Shown: positions 27,060 to 38,711, counted from the first letter of the stretch. The stretch: 64,000 bases of DNA from Chondrosia reniformis (GCA_947172415.1 OX359198.1:527401-591400); one strand, 5' to 3'. The notes: a model not told the origin generated them from the sequence alone. Made by a program: numbers and translations.

Positions 27060-28650
27060 AACATACGTATATAAAGGCCTTGGCCTTTTTTGTCCTTGTG
27101 TACAAGTTACAAAATGGTCTCTAACCCTGTTGATTATGCCAATGCATGCAACCAACCGTCGGTGTTCTTAGCTCCCTCACAAGGCAAATCAAATCTGCTG
27201 TGGTTATTAGCTGAGACCCCTTTAATACTGGAACCTTTGTTGATATATGGCATGCAGATGCATCATCTTCAGTCTATACTAAGGTGTGAAAAGGTAATTG
27301 GTAGGCCATGTGTTCTACCTTGCAATTGGATGATCTGTATCAACTACTACTCTCTATGCAGTAGTTGAGGATTTCAAAGCCTGCAACAGTACTAGTGTGA
27401 CTAAAGTCTTGTACTGTTTAAAATACTGATTATCCTAGGGGTCACTTGGATCTCTTTAAATTTGTAACTTGCACTGCATGTGTAGCTAGTACTTGATTGT
27501 AATTTTAATATTGTACAGTCACTTGGCCCTCTTAAATTTGTAACTTGTACTGTGTAGTACTTGATTGTAATTTTAATATTGCCAGTAATTTTCACTGTGT
27601 AGTGTACTTGAGTGTAATTAGCCTTCACTATACTTAAGACATTCACTATGAGCAATTTCGTTATGAGATTCTACTGTACACATGGAAAACGTACACACAT
27701 GGATAAGAATAAAGCCTTGTTGAACATCAGTAACATAAATTTACTAATTCTGGACGTTTCAACCCGGAGGTCTTCATCAGTAATACAGGAATGGGAATAT
27801 CAAGTAGGAAATTAGTAAATTCATGTTGCTGACGCTCAACAAGGCTTTATTCTCATAATGATCGCAATAAATACTCCTAATTCTTACACATGGACAAGTA
27901 AAAAATGTAAGAAGAGAAGACAGAACTATACGGTCGACTAAACGAATTTCTTTTGCATCAATATAGGGAGCTACGGAATAAACGAGTTGTAGCGAAGGTT
28001 AGATAAAGCGTATTTGTGTACGTTTCCGTTAAGTTTGAGGCAGAATTGTCCTTCTCGTAGGAGAGCGTCGACTTGTCATAGCCGTTCTCGAAAGGATGAT
28101 CTTCTGTAACAACGAGGCGGTGACGTTTTCGGAACGTCACATGATAATCCACTAAATGTGTACGGAGCGATATACGAAGATGTTGATGACGCACTAGAGC
28201 AACATCCAATACATCACCAGATTGCGCAATCGTAAGCTTGAATTCTTCATTATATCTCGATTATTTTGCAACTTTAATTAAGCAAAACTTCGCCAGACGT
28301 TTGTCATATACATGTACCATGATATATGTCGGTTTCACAGTTATCTGACAAATTAAAATTTTTTACTAATATAACACTTGGTTTCAATATAAACTTTCTA
28401 TAGCTTTTCTATAGTCCTATGGCATTTTATATGCAGACTTTGTCCTCCGTTTTCTACCAAACGGAGACCTAAATAAAAAATCCCTTAATTAAAAATGAGT
28501 TTTATATCCTAATATTTATGATACTATGTACATTCTGTTGCTAGGTCCTTTCCTGGAGCCATATGAATTATTTATATCATTTATTTATTTATTTATATTA
28601 TATTAGATTAGATTAGATTAGATTACCTTAGTATATTGTAACTTGTACTG
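27060..28650 (+). repeat. Repeat R1, single-copy form
   Basis: About 1.6 kb, starting in GTATATAAAGGCCTTGGCCT and ending near TTAGTATATTGTAACTTGTA. Two further copies with higher mutual identity occupy 33861-35463 and 35963-37590. It contains a 92-codon open frame at 27090-27368 kept in all copies, a hammerhead-like core on the minus strand (27756-27780), and in its right half a 6-10 base pattern of scrambled short open frames. No transposase or reverse transcriptase is visible. It may be a non-autonomous retroelement. Confidence 0.65.
27756..27780 (-). ncRNA. Hammerhead-ribozyme-like core in R1
   Basis: Reading the minus strand: CTGATGA, a stem-loop AGACC-TCCG-GGTT, then GAAAC. These are the conserved core boxes of hammerhead ribozymes, with stem II of four pairs. 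Flanking sequences (27723-27752 and about 27805-27845) are inverted copies of each other and could close an outer stem. A cleavage triplet and stem I were not established, so activity is unproven. Confidence 0.4.
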
Positions 28651-28663
28651 TATATATATGGGA

Positions 28664-30800
28664 GACCAGGAGAAGATATATGGTTCCTGAAGATTACATG
28701 GCAGAGGAATCTTCCTTCATCGAAAGGATCATCGGGGATCTCAAGCTGCATGGTTGAAGGTGATCAGGCGAAGCTTGACCAAGTGTATGATGAACTCTGT
28801 GAAGGCTTAAGAAGAAACTTGAAGTTAGTGAAAGGTGGGAAGAAGTCCATGAGCCAACCGTGGTTCTTGGCGGATCTGGCCAGACTGCGTAAGAGTATGC
28901 ACAGAGCTGAGGCTGAATGGTTGAAGAAAAAGGGGAGTGGTGAGCAAGTGAATAGCAGGAATGATTATTTGAGAGCCAGAAACTCGTATGCGAAGGCAGT
29001 TAAGAAGGCGAAGAGGGACTTTCAGACACGAAAGCGGAGGGAGCTGGAGTCAGAGTTAAGTTGTCCAAAGAAGTTTTGGAGGTCCATAAAGAGACTTAAT
29101 GTGCGTAACTCAAAGAAGAAAAGGAACCTTCTAGAAGTACTGGATGAAGATGGAAAACTGAGAACAGATGAGGGGGCTGTTGAGGTCTGGGCTAAACATT
29201 TCAGCGAGTTGCTGGGAACCCATATGGAGAAGGATGACAATACCCCTCCTCAGGGTAGTCGGGGTGTTCAATCTGAGTATGAAGATCACTTGTGTCATCC
29301 CATAACTATGGAAGAAGTACAGTGGGCGTTATACACAGAGTGAGGAAGGACGCAGCTCCAGGGCAAGATGAGGTAGGGGCAGAAATGATGATGGCAGATT
29401 GTATGGCTGACGTGTGGCTGAACCTGTTTCAGGTGTGCTGGGAGTTTAGCATTGTTCCGTCAGTATGGAAGGAGAGTATAGTAGTTCCGGTACCGAAGAA
29501 GCAAGCAAGAGGGGTGTGTGAAGTGGACAATTTCCGTGGGGTATCTCTGTCATCTATCGTGTGCAAGACCATGTGTATGGTACTGAATGTGAGGTTGTCA
29601 ACAGTGGCAGAAGAAGAAGGATTGATAGCTGAGGAACAAGGTGGGTTCCGAAAGATGAGAGGATGTAGAGACCAGATATTATCATTAGTGCTATTGGGGC
29701 AGATGGAGATGATGAAGAAATCGAGGGGATTGATGGTAGCATTTATTGACTTCTCCAAAGCTTATGACAGAATAGATAGAGGGAAACTATGGAAGTGCCT
29801 AGAATCTATGGGAGTGAATGGCAAATTTCTGTCTTTTCTCCAATCGCTTTATGCTGGTACATCATGTTGGGTCAAAGTTGGTGACAGACAAAGTCAAGTT
29901 TTGAATGTCAATGTGGGCCTCCGCCAGGGCTGTGTCCTCTCTCCAGTGTTATTTTCTTTGTACATAAATAGCTTGGTGGATCAGTTGAAGAGCGCCAATT
30001 GTGGGATTGAGTGTGGCTGGCGAGGATGCGATGTGTGCTATTTTGGGGTAAGGTCCTGACCAGCAGAACATATGATGGACGGTTGCTAAGGCGGATAGCA
30101 GCAGAAGCAGTGAGGTTTGGCAGAGGTACTTGGATTTGTAAGATGAGCACGTGTTGGGGGCAGTTTGGGTGGAATGATGTGAATGTGGAGGTACTCAAGG
30201 AGTTGTCGACTGTGGAAGTGAGAGAGATGCTGGAGGCCATTGCTTGGAGGAAAACGCGGGAGGAATGGGGCCATGAGATGGAGACAAAGTCTAAGTTGGA
30301 GATACTGAAGAGGATTGTGAAGTTGGGAGAGTGGTCGGAGTGTGCGAGAGTGGGGAGAAGGGCGGACAGGAGGACGATGATAAAACTAAGAGGAGGCACG
30401 GCAGGATTCCAAATCGAGACGGGAAGATGGAGGGGAGTGACCAGACAGGAGAGAATATGCAAGGAATGTGACAAGGGTGAAGTGGAAGACATGGAACATT
30501 GGTTGATGAGGTGTGAAGCATGGAAATCCCAACGCATACAATTGGAGGCCTGGATGCAACGGCATAGTGACAAGTGCAGTACCCAGGATTCTACTGCATC
30601 TCTGCTGTCGGCTGCATGTAGCAACTATGAACTCTTGTCAATTATTTTGTGTATGTGGCATGCAAGGTTCAGTTAACTCTATTTTGCATGTTCATATTAT
30701 TTATTTTGTCTTGTTGTAAGTGCTGCATGGGGCCAATCCGTGCCCTAGTGCCAATTGGCACGGTGCACTCTAATAATAATATTGATTGATTGATTGATAT
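28664..30800 (+). mobile_element. Decayed LINE (non-LTR retrotransposon) lacking the YADD segment
   Basis: Three overlapping frames hold one former ORF: a basic linker upstream of the polymerase (28750-29343), the reverse transcriptase fingers and palm (about 29336-30040, with AAPGQDEV, PVPKK, NFRGVSLSS, EEQGGFRKMRGCRDQI, AFIDFSKAYDRI, GLRQGCVLSPVLFSLYIN), and a C-terminal part with a CxxC...H...C zinc-binding motif (30030-30676). The palm passes directly from GIECG to C-terminal sequence, so the catalytic YADD block and the thumb are deleted. A frameshift lies near 29336. The 5' end lacks the endonuclease. The 3' end carries an AATAATAATATTGATTGATTGAT-type tail. The copy cannot be autonomous. 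Confidence 0.88.
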
Positions 30801-30810
30801 ATATATATAA

Positions 30811-30918
30811 TACGAGTTCATACGCAACTATTATAACACATTTTATACGTCGATATATGTATAATACGAGTTCATACGCAACTATTGTAACACTTAATTT
30901 ATACGTCAATACATCGTT
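30811..30918. repeat. 54-base tandem duplication
   Basis: The block beginning TACGAGTTCATACGCAACTA occurs twice with period 54, directly after the LINE tail. Confidence 0.6.
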
Positions 30919-31400
30919 TTTGCAAATGGCGGCGTTCAGGAAGCTTTAGTTAACGAAGCTTTTCTGTCGCTATTTATAATTTTCAGGACACTTAAGCGTC
31001 CTCAATCGTTAGGATTAAGAATAGTATATCAAAACCCAACGATGCGGCCAAGTAGTTCGAGTAAATTCGGGGGACGGCAGCCCCACGAGTTTTTAAACTC
31101 GAACTACTTGTTCTTATTATTCTTCCTTCTATTTCACGCTAATGCATAAACGCGCTTGTAGATTAATACATCTTAGAGGCATATCGTCTAAAAGTTTTAG
31201 CAACTAGGGAATAGGCACCTTTCTGTCTTCAAACGATTTGTGCAAAGACGGTTTTCTGTGGCTCGTAAGAAAATTGGAACCTTTTTGTCGCCATTTTCTA
31301 ATTAGGAGTTCTTGGTTATATCCTCTTTATGACGTTATTTCGAGTTATTGCTAAAAAAACTTACAAACTAGTTTTGATAAGTATAAAAAAGTAGGAATAC
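30919..31400. other. Intergenic stretch with a 13-base hairpin
   Basis: AAGTAGTTCGAGT (31050-31062) and its exact complement (31097-31109) form a stem around a GGGGGACGGCAGCCCC loop, followed by TTCTTATTATTCTTC. It looks like the end of a small repeat. No gene was seen. Confidence 0.45.
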
Positions 31401-31726
31401 AAGTAAATAAAAACATTTAAAAAATGAAATGAGAAGTAGGGATGGCAGTCCCTGCAACAGTACCTATCACATCTAGAAAAAGCAATGAAACAAGACAATG
31501 ATGGGCGCACTATCCCTACTTCAGCCATCATGGTGCGCCCAAACATGGAAGTGATGTGTATTGTTAAGTCACTGAAATTTGAGGCAGTATATATTCCATT
31601 TGTGTATTGTTAGCCTTATTATATGATCATTGTCTTGTTTCATTGCTTTTTCTAGATGTGATAGGTACTGTTGCAGGGACTGCCTCCCTACTTCTCATTT
31701 CATTTTTTAAATGTTTTTATTTACTT
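31401..31726. repeat. Foldback with ~102-base arms
   Basis: Arms 31401-31502 and 31625-31726 are near-perfect inverted copies (AAGTAAATAAAAACATTT outermost, ATCATTGTCTTGTTTCATTG innermost). Within the loop, TGGGCGCAC (31502-31510) faces GTGCGCCCA (31533-31541). No coding capacity; it resembles a MITE-type element. Confidence 0.75.
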
Positions 31727-32061
31727 ATTATATATAGCTTCAGTAAGATCATACGTGATATGCTATTTGATATGCTATATTTTATTATAATGGTGCATAA
31801 ATATTTCTCTTTCAATTGTTTTCATTCTTATACCTCTTGTTTGTTACGCTCGTCTGATCATTGCTTTTTGTATAATAAATTCATAATTCATTGTATGTAG
31901 ATGCTTAATGGATTATACTACTATATATACGAGCGCATAATAAGTTAGTAGTATGAAAGATTGGTATTTCAATTTCATCTAATTCCACCCTTCATCAGTG
32001 ATCCTGGGAGTCTTTGTCTTTTTCTTTATCTTGATCTTCTGTGAATCCTTGGCATGGCATG

Positions 32062-32226
32062 GAACCTATTTGAAACTTCTTGAACAGCCAGGTTTCAAAA
32101 GGTGCTCAAGTACGCACTAATAGATTAATTTCATGGGTTTCATGTTTTTTAACAGCCCCCTTTCCTAGTTTATACAAGCTTTCATATCTTTTGAAACCTG
32201 GCTGTTCAAAGAGTTTCAAATAGGTT
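32062..32226. repeat. Foldback/MITE-like element, copy 1
   Basis: Left arm GGAACCTATTTGAAACTTCT and on to about 32103 is the inverted copy of 32188-32226, about 40 bases each. A second copy lies at 48858-49055 with the same arms and similar loop, so it is a dispersed family. Confidence 0.7.
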
Positions 32227-32509
32227 GCATGACTTCTGAAATCTGAGATTTGATCCTGTGTATATTCCTCTTTCATGTTGTGTTTGAACCTTTCACTTTT
32301 ACCTTAAATTAAGTGTACGTAACTTCAAATTTTGGAATACATATAATAAAAGATATTGAGTATGCATTTTTAAAGTATATATAATTCAAACTTTGTGTTC
32401 ATGTGTATGTGTAACGATATGCATGGCTTATTTGTTGCATTTATTATAAGATCAGTGGATTTCATATGAACACCAGCAACATGTTAGTTATCTTAAGACC
32501 AGCCTTTTG

Positions 32510-32535
32510 CTGATGAAGACCTTCGTGGTTGAAAC
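32510..32535 (+). ncRNA. Hammerhead-like core
   Basis: CTGATGA, stem-loop AGACC-TTCG-TGGTT, then GAAAC on the plus strand. The stem is weaker than in the other cores. The surroundings share little with R1, so it may come from a different element. Activity unproven. Confidence 0.3.
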
Positions 32536-32823
32536 TTTCAATAACCTGTATAAAACATTTCGTACAGTACTGCTACTGATGCTCATATAAAATCAACTTA
32601 TATCTTATGTGTATATGTATACAGTTTTATACAACAAATATCATACATCCTTACTATATAATACATATACACATATAATGTAGAGTTCAAACTTTACTAT
32701 AATTCTATATAGATAAGTAAGAAAAGGTATAAATCAAATGATATCAAATAATAATATATAATGGCTATAGTGTATCACACAAAAGCTTATATATTCCCTA
32801 AAGGTTCAACTCAAAACTCAAGA

Positions 32824-32997
32824 TCAATATGGCAACAATATAGCAATGTTCTTTGCTAGAGTGAAGGTCCAACTTGAAGGATTAAAAGGTTTTACAATGT
32901 TAACAGGTGAAAGTGTATGGAGTGATAATCCATATGGTTTTCCCTCATACCACATTGGTGCATATGGAAAGGACACCCCTTGTTGGTCATTCATTAC
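32824..32997 (-). pseudogene. Seven-helix exon 2 remnant with large internal deletion
   Basis: The final codons of exon 2 (GATCAATATGGCAACA) are fused directly to its 5' part (ATAGCAATGTTCTTTGCTAG onward to the acceptor at 32997). About 850 bases covering helices 2-7 are missing. Confidence 0.8.
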
Positions 32998-33082
32998 CTT
33001 CAGAAAGTACGTATATATATTGTTATCATAATAGCATATGATTATAATGAGAGTGTAAATACGTATATATATATATATATAT

Positions 33083-34606
33083 TATTTATACTGAATTGTA
33101 TTCCCACTCCTCATATATTGCTGATGCATGAAGACCTCTGGGTCGAAACGTCCAGAATTAGTAAATTCATATTGCTGACTTTCAACTAGGCTTTATTCTT
33201 ATCCATGTTAGTACGTTTTCCATGTGTACTACATACAGTAACGAAATTGCTTATAGCGAATGTCTATAAATATAGTGAAATACTTTGTTAGCTAATTACA
33301 CTCAAGTACACTACACAGTGCAAGTTACTAGCAAATATATAAAATATTAAATTACAATCAAGTACTACACAGTACAAGTTACAAATTTAAGAGATCCAAG
33401 TGACTATGTAATATTAAAATTACAATCAAGTACTAGCTACACAGTGCAAGTTACAAATTTAAAGAGATCCAAGTGACCCCTAGGATAATCAGTATTTTAA
33501 ACAGTACAAGACTTTAGTCACACTAGTACTGTTGCAGGCTTTGAAATCCTCAACTACTGCATAGAGAGTAGTAGTTGATACAGATCATCCAATTGCAAGG
33601 TAGAACACATGGCCTACCAATTACCTTTTCACACCTTAGTATAGACTGAAGATGATGCATCTGCATGCCATATATCAACAAAGGCTTCAGTATTAAAGGG
33701 GTCTCAGCTAATAACCACAGCAGATTTGATTTGCCTTGTGAGGGAGCTAAGAACACCGACGGTTGGTTGCATGCATTGGCATAATCAACAGGGTTAGAGA
33801 CCATTTTGTAACTTGTACACAAGGGACATCATATACGTATATAAAGGCCTTGGCCTTTTATGTCCCTTGTGTACAAGTTACAAAATGGTCTCTAACCCTG
33901 TTGATTATGCCAATGCATGCAACCAACCGTCGGTGTTCTTAGCTCCCTCACAAGGCAAATCAAATCTGCTGTGGTTATTAGCTGAGACCCCTTTAATACT
34001 GAAGCCTTTGTTGATATATGGCATGCAGATGCATCATCTTCAGTCTATACTAAGGTGTGAAAAGGTAATTGGTAGGCCATGTGTTCTACCTTGCAATTGG
34101 ATGATCTGTATCAACTACTACTCTCTATGCAGTAGTTGAGGATTTCAAAGCCTGCAACAGTACTAGTGTGACTAAAGTCTTGTACTGTTTAAAATACTGA
34201 TTATCCTAGGGGTCACTTGGATCTCTTTAAATTTGTAACTTGCACTGTGTAGCTAGTACTTGATTGTAATTTTAATATTACATAGTCACTTGGATCTCTT
34301 AAATTTGTAACTTGTACTGTGTAGTACTTGATTGTAATTTAATATTTTATATATTTGCTAGTAACTTGCACTGTGTAGTGTACTTGAGTGTAATTAGCTA
34401 ACAAAGTATTTCACTATATTTATAGACATTCGCTATAAGCAATTTCGTTACTGTATGTAGTACACATGGAAAACGTACTAACATGGATAAGAATAAAGCC
34501 TAGTTGAAAGTCAGCAATATGAATTTACTAATTCTGGACGTTTCGACCCAGAGGTCTTCATGCATCAGCAATATATGAGGAGTGGGAATACAATTCAGTA
34601 TAAATA
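33083..34606. repeat. Palindrome P1: two 746-base arms around a 32-base spacer
   Basis: Arms 33083-33828 and 33861-34606 are inverted copies of equal length. The spacer 33829-33860 begins TCATATACGTATATAAAGG. The right arm is R1 sequence in its normal direction. Each arm holds an R1 hammerhead-like core with a four-base insertion (CTGATGCATGAAG). Confidence 0.85.
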
Positions 34607-35463
34607 GGAAATTAGTAAATTCATGTTGCTGACACTCAACAAAGCTTTATTCTCGTAATGATCGCAACAAACACTCCTAATTCCTACACATGGACAAGTA
34701 AAAATATTAACAGATAACGTAAGAAGAGAAGGCAGAGCTTAAATTACCAAAGTAATACGGTCGACCAAACGAATCCAGTCTTTCGCATCAATATAGGAAC
34801 AACTCTGCCTCAAACTTGACGGGAACGTATACAAAAACGCTTTATCTAACCTTCGCTACAACTCGCCTGTTCGGTAGCTCCTTCTCGTAGGAGAGCGTCG
34901 ACTTGTCATAGCCGTTCTCGAAGGATGATCTTCTTTAGCAACGAGTCGGTGACGTTTACTCAACGTCACATGATTCACAAAATGTGTGTACGGAGCGACA
35001 TACGAAGGTGTTGGTGACGCATTAGAAAAACATCACAATACATCACCAGCTTGCGCAATCGTAACTTTGAATTCTTCATTATATCTTGATTATTTTGCTC
35101 ATTTAATTAAGCAAAACTTCGTCAGACGTTTCTTATACACATGTACCATGATATATGTTGATTTCACAGTTATCTGACAAATTGAAATTTTTTATCAATA
35201 TAACACATTGTTTGCATATAAATTTCCCATAGGTTTTCTATAGTCCTATGGCCTTTTATATGCAAACTTTGTCCTCCGTTTTCTAACAAACGGAGACCTG
35301 AATAAAAAATCCCTTCTTTTAAAACGAGTTTTATACCCTAATCTTTATGATGATATGCCCATTTTGTTTCTAAGTCCTTTCTTGGAGCCATATGAATTAA
35401 TTATATTATATTATTTATATTATATTAGATTACCTTAGTATATTGTAACTTGTACTGTATATA
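34607..35463 (+). repeat. Right half of an R1 copy
   Basis: It continues the right arm of P1 in R1 order (compare 27800-28650), ending in the TTAGTATATTGTAACTTGTA motif and an AT run. Nearly identical to 36720-37590. Its short open frames are not conserved with the 28-kb copy. Confidence 0.7.
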
Positions 35464-35473
35464 TATATATATA

Positions 35474-36419
35474 GTACAAGTTACAAATTTAAGAGATCCA
35501 AGTGACTATGTAATATTAAAATTACAATCAAGTACTAGCTACACAGTGCAAGTTACAAATTTAAAGAGATCCAAGTGACCCCTAGGATAATCAGTATTTT
35601 AAACAGTACAAGACTTTAGTCACACTAGTACTGTTGCAGGCTTTGAAATCCTCAACTACTGCATAGAGAGTAGTAGTTGATACAGATCATCCAATTGCAA
35701 GGTAGAACACATGGCCTACCAATTACCTTTTCACACCTTAGTATAGACTGAAGATGATGCATCTGCATGCCATATATCAACAAAGGCTTCAGTATTAAAG
35801 GGGTCTCAGCTAATAACCACAGCAGATTTGATTTGCCTTGTGAGGGAGCTAAGAACACCGACGGTTGGTTGCATGCATTGGCATAATCAACAGGGTTAGA
35901 GACCATTTTGTAACTTGTACACAAGGGACATAAAAGGCCAAGGCCTTTATATACGTATATGATGTCCCTTGTGTACAAGTTACAAAATGGTCTCTAACCC
36001 TGTTGATTATGCCAATGCATGCAACCAACCGTCGGTGTTCTTAGCTCCCTCACAAGGCAAATCAAATCTGCTGTGGTTATTAGCTGAGACCCCTTTAATA
36101 CTGAAGCCTTTGTTGATATATGGCATGCAGATGCATCATCTTCAGTCTATACTAAGGTGTGAAAAGGTAATTGGTAGGCCATGTGTTCTACCTTGCAATT
36201 GGATGATCTGTATCAACTACTACTCTCTATGCAGTAGTTGAGGATTTCAAAGCCTGCAACAGTACTAGTGTGACTAAAGTCTTGTACTGTTTAAAATACT
36301 GATTATCCTAGGGGTCACTTGGATCTCTTTAAATTTGTAACTTGCACTGTGTAGCTAGTACTTGATTGTAATTTTAATATTACATAGTCACTTGGATCTC
36401 TTAAATTTGTAACTTGTAC
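35474..36419. repeat. Palindrome P2: two 457-base arms around the inverted spacer
   Basis: Arms 35474-35930 and 35963-36419 are inverted copies. The 32-base spacer 35931-35962 begins TAAAAGGCCAAGGCCTTTAT and is the exact reverse complement of the P1 spacer. The left arm is shorter than in P1. The right arm continues as an R1 copy. Confidence 0.85.
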
Positions 36420-37590
36420 TGTGTAGTACTTGATTGTAATTTAATATTTTATATATTTGCTAGTAACTTGCACTGTGTATATAGTGTACTTGAGTGTAAT
36501 TAGCTAACAAAGTATTTCACTATACTTATAGACATTCGCTATAAGCAATTTCGTTACTGTATGTAGTACACATGGAAAACGTACTAACATGGATAAGAAT
36601 AAAGCCTAGTTGAAAGTCAGCAATATGAATTTACTAATTCTGGACGTTTCGACCCAGAGGTCTTCATGCATCAGCAATATATGAGGAGTGGGAATACAAT
36701 TCAGTATAAATAGGAAATTAGTAAATTCATGTTGCTGACACTCAACAAAGCTTTATTCTCGTAATGATCGCAACAAACACTCCTAATTCCTACACATGGA
36801 CAAGTAAAAATATTAACAGATAACGTAAGAAGAGAAGACAGAGCTTAAATTACCAAAGTAATACGGTCGACCAAACGAATCCAGTCTTTCGCATCAATAT
36901 AGGAACAACTCTGCCTCAAACTTGACGGGAACGTATACAAAAACGCTTTATCTAACCTTCGCTACAACTCGCCTGTTCGCTAGCTCCTTCTCGTAGGAGA
37001 GCGTCGACTTGTCATAGCCGTTCTCGAAGGATGATCTTCTTTAGCAACGAGTCGGTGACGTTTACTCAACGTCACATGATTCACAAAATGTGTGTACGGA
37101 GCGACATACGAAGGTGTTGGTGACGCATTAGAAAAACATCACAATACATCACCAGCTTGCGCAATCGTAACTTTGAATTCTTCATTATATCTTGATTATT
37201 TTGCTCATTTAATTAAGCAAAACTTCGCCAGACGTTTCTTATACACATGTACCATGATATATGTTGATTTCACAGTTATCTGACAAATTGAAATTTTTTA
37301 TCAATATAACACATTGTTTGCATATAAATTTCCCATAGGTTTTCTATAGTCCTATGGCCTTTTATATACAGACTTTGTCCTCCGTTTTCTAACAAACGGA
37401 GACCTGAATAAAAAATCCCTTCTTTTAAAATGAGTTTTATACCCTAATCTTTATGATGATATGCCCATTTTGTTTCTAAGTCCTTTCTTGGAGCCATATG
37501 AATTAATTAATTATATTATATTATTTATATTATATTAGATTACCTTAGTATATTGTAACTTGTACTGTATATATTGTAACTTGCACTGTA
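36420..37590 (+). repeat. Remaining part of the third R1 copy
   Basis: A direct repeat of 34318-35463 with very few differences, including the altered hammerhead-like core on the minus strand near 36640-36675. It ends in the TTAGTATATTGTAACTTGTA motif. Confidence 0.7.
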
Positions 37591-37733
37591 TATATATATA
37601 TATGTAGTTATCAATAAACTGAAAGTGTATATACGTATATATATATGTACGTACATTTTAAATCTATATAGAAATTATACAAGTATATAATGAAAGTGCA
37701 CATATGATACAAGGTTTACGTATATTCACTTAC

Positions 37734-37935
37734 ATTAGCTGCAAAGTCCTGCAAAATGGAAGGATCACATAAAGTTGGAACTGTCAAGCAAAGTGATTGT
37801 GGTCGAATCCTTTTTGAGAAAATTAAGCATGAGAGGAGGTAGTGCTAAATAGTAATAATAGTGGTACCACATGAATATATCACAATCTCTAGTGTTCCAC
37901 TGACAACAAGTATATATAACAATGAATTATTCTGA
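37734..37935 (-). pseudogene. Seven-helix exon 1 remnant (3' part)
   Basis: It matches the last ~200 bases of exon 1 including the GTAAGT donor. About eight bases are missing next to GATTGTGGTCGAATCC, which shifts the frame. The homology ends at TTCTGACTAGT, joined to a LINE remnant. The same junction recurs at 43208, so the two places are copies of one event. Confidence 0.8.
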
Positions 37936-37952
37936 CTAGTATATTATTTTAC

Positions 37953-38248
37953 TCATAACTTTACTCATTACTTATGCGCTTTGACCAGCGGTATCCTGCT
38001 AAGATGTCGCGATGTAGTGCACACAGTTTCTCTGTCATTGTTGTAGTTAGTCCCCATGTTCCACAACCATAAAGTACTACTGGTCTGACCAAGGCATGTT
38101 CCACACCCAGATCTTCAGTTCTAGTGATGCACTGGCTCCTGTGAACAGACCAAACATGTTTTGAAATGCCAATCCAGCAGGTTGCATCCTGTGAGTCACA
38201 TCTTACTCTTCCCCCAAAAGTGAGCCCAGTGTCTTGTTCTTCTGCCAT
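37953..38248 (-). mobile_element. LINE reverse transcriptase C-terminal remnant
   Basis: The minus-strand frame carries VLYGCGTWGLTTTMTEKL and LHRDILAGYRWSKRISNE, the pattern found at the C-terminus of many metazoan non-LTR polymerases. No upstream domains are present. It has one copy of the 40-base unit that is amplified in the sister segment at 43321. Confidence 0.75.
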
Positions 38249-38392
38249 TACGTATATAATAATATTGAGATAAAAGAGATATGTATAATTATAATGAACA
38301 TGTAGTTACTCATGGGCCCAGCTAGGCCAGGTGTATCATTAAGATAACCCGGCACTTCAGCACATGGGTGATAGTGTATTTGATTACTAGTG

Positions 38393-38562
38393 TAATCCTC
38401 AGAGTGGTCAAGCTGCCATCAAATCCTTCAAAACCATCCTTAATTCCAGCCGCAGCTAGAGATGTATACTATTATGATGAGATTAGTAACATATCCACTA
38501 GTAACTTGCATGAGGATGCTGAGGTCGTTGAGGTGGAGCTGCATCATATATAGGTTTCCCCA
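38393..38562 (+). pseudogene. RPN1 exon 2 fragment
   Basis: It matches RPN1 16194-16358 from the CCTCAGAGTGG boundary. It is followed at about 38840-38950 by sequence from RPN1's 3' flank, so it is what is left of a whole RPN1 3' copy after internal deletion. Confidence 0.78.
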
Positions 38563-38685
38563 CTTGAAATTGGTCAGCGCATGGATTATGATATATTTAA
38601 AATTGAGATTAATGGGTTAAAGTGATTTCTATATATGATAGATAGGTTATTGAACTTTCCGTAGCAGTGTGAAACAATTAACTTA

Positions 38686-38711
38686 TTTCGGTCTGTATAG
38701 ACCTTCATCAG
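38686..38711 (-). ncRNA. Hammerhead-like core between RPN1 remnants
   Basis: Minus strand: CTGATGA, stem II AGGTCT-ATAC-AGACC, then GAAA. The stem has five pairs. An identical core sits at 44551-44576 in the sister segment. Such cores are known from Penelope-like retroelements. Cleavage site and stem I not established. Confidence 0.42.

Noticed and set aside
33550-36241. 90-108-codon frame with VSNPVDYANACNQPSV repeated in both orientations
   Set aside because: It is carried by the R1 palindrome arms; nearly identical DNA copies give no evidence of selection on protein, and no domain is recognisable.
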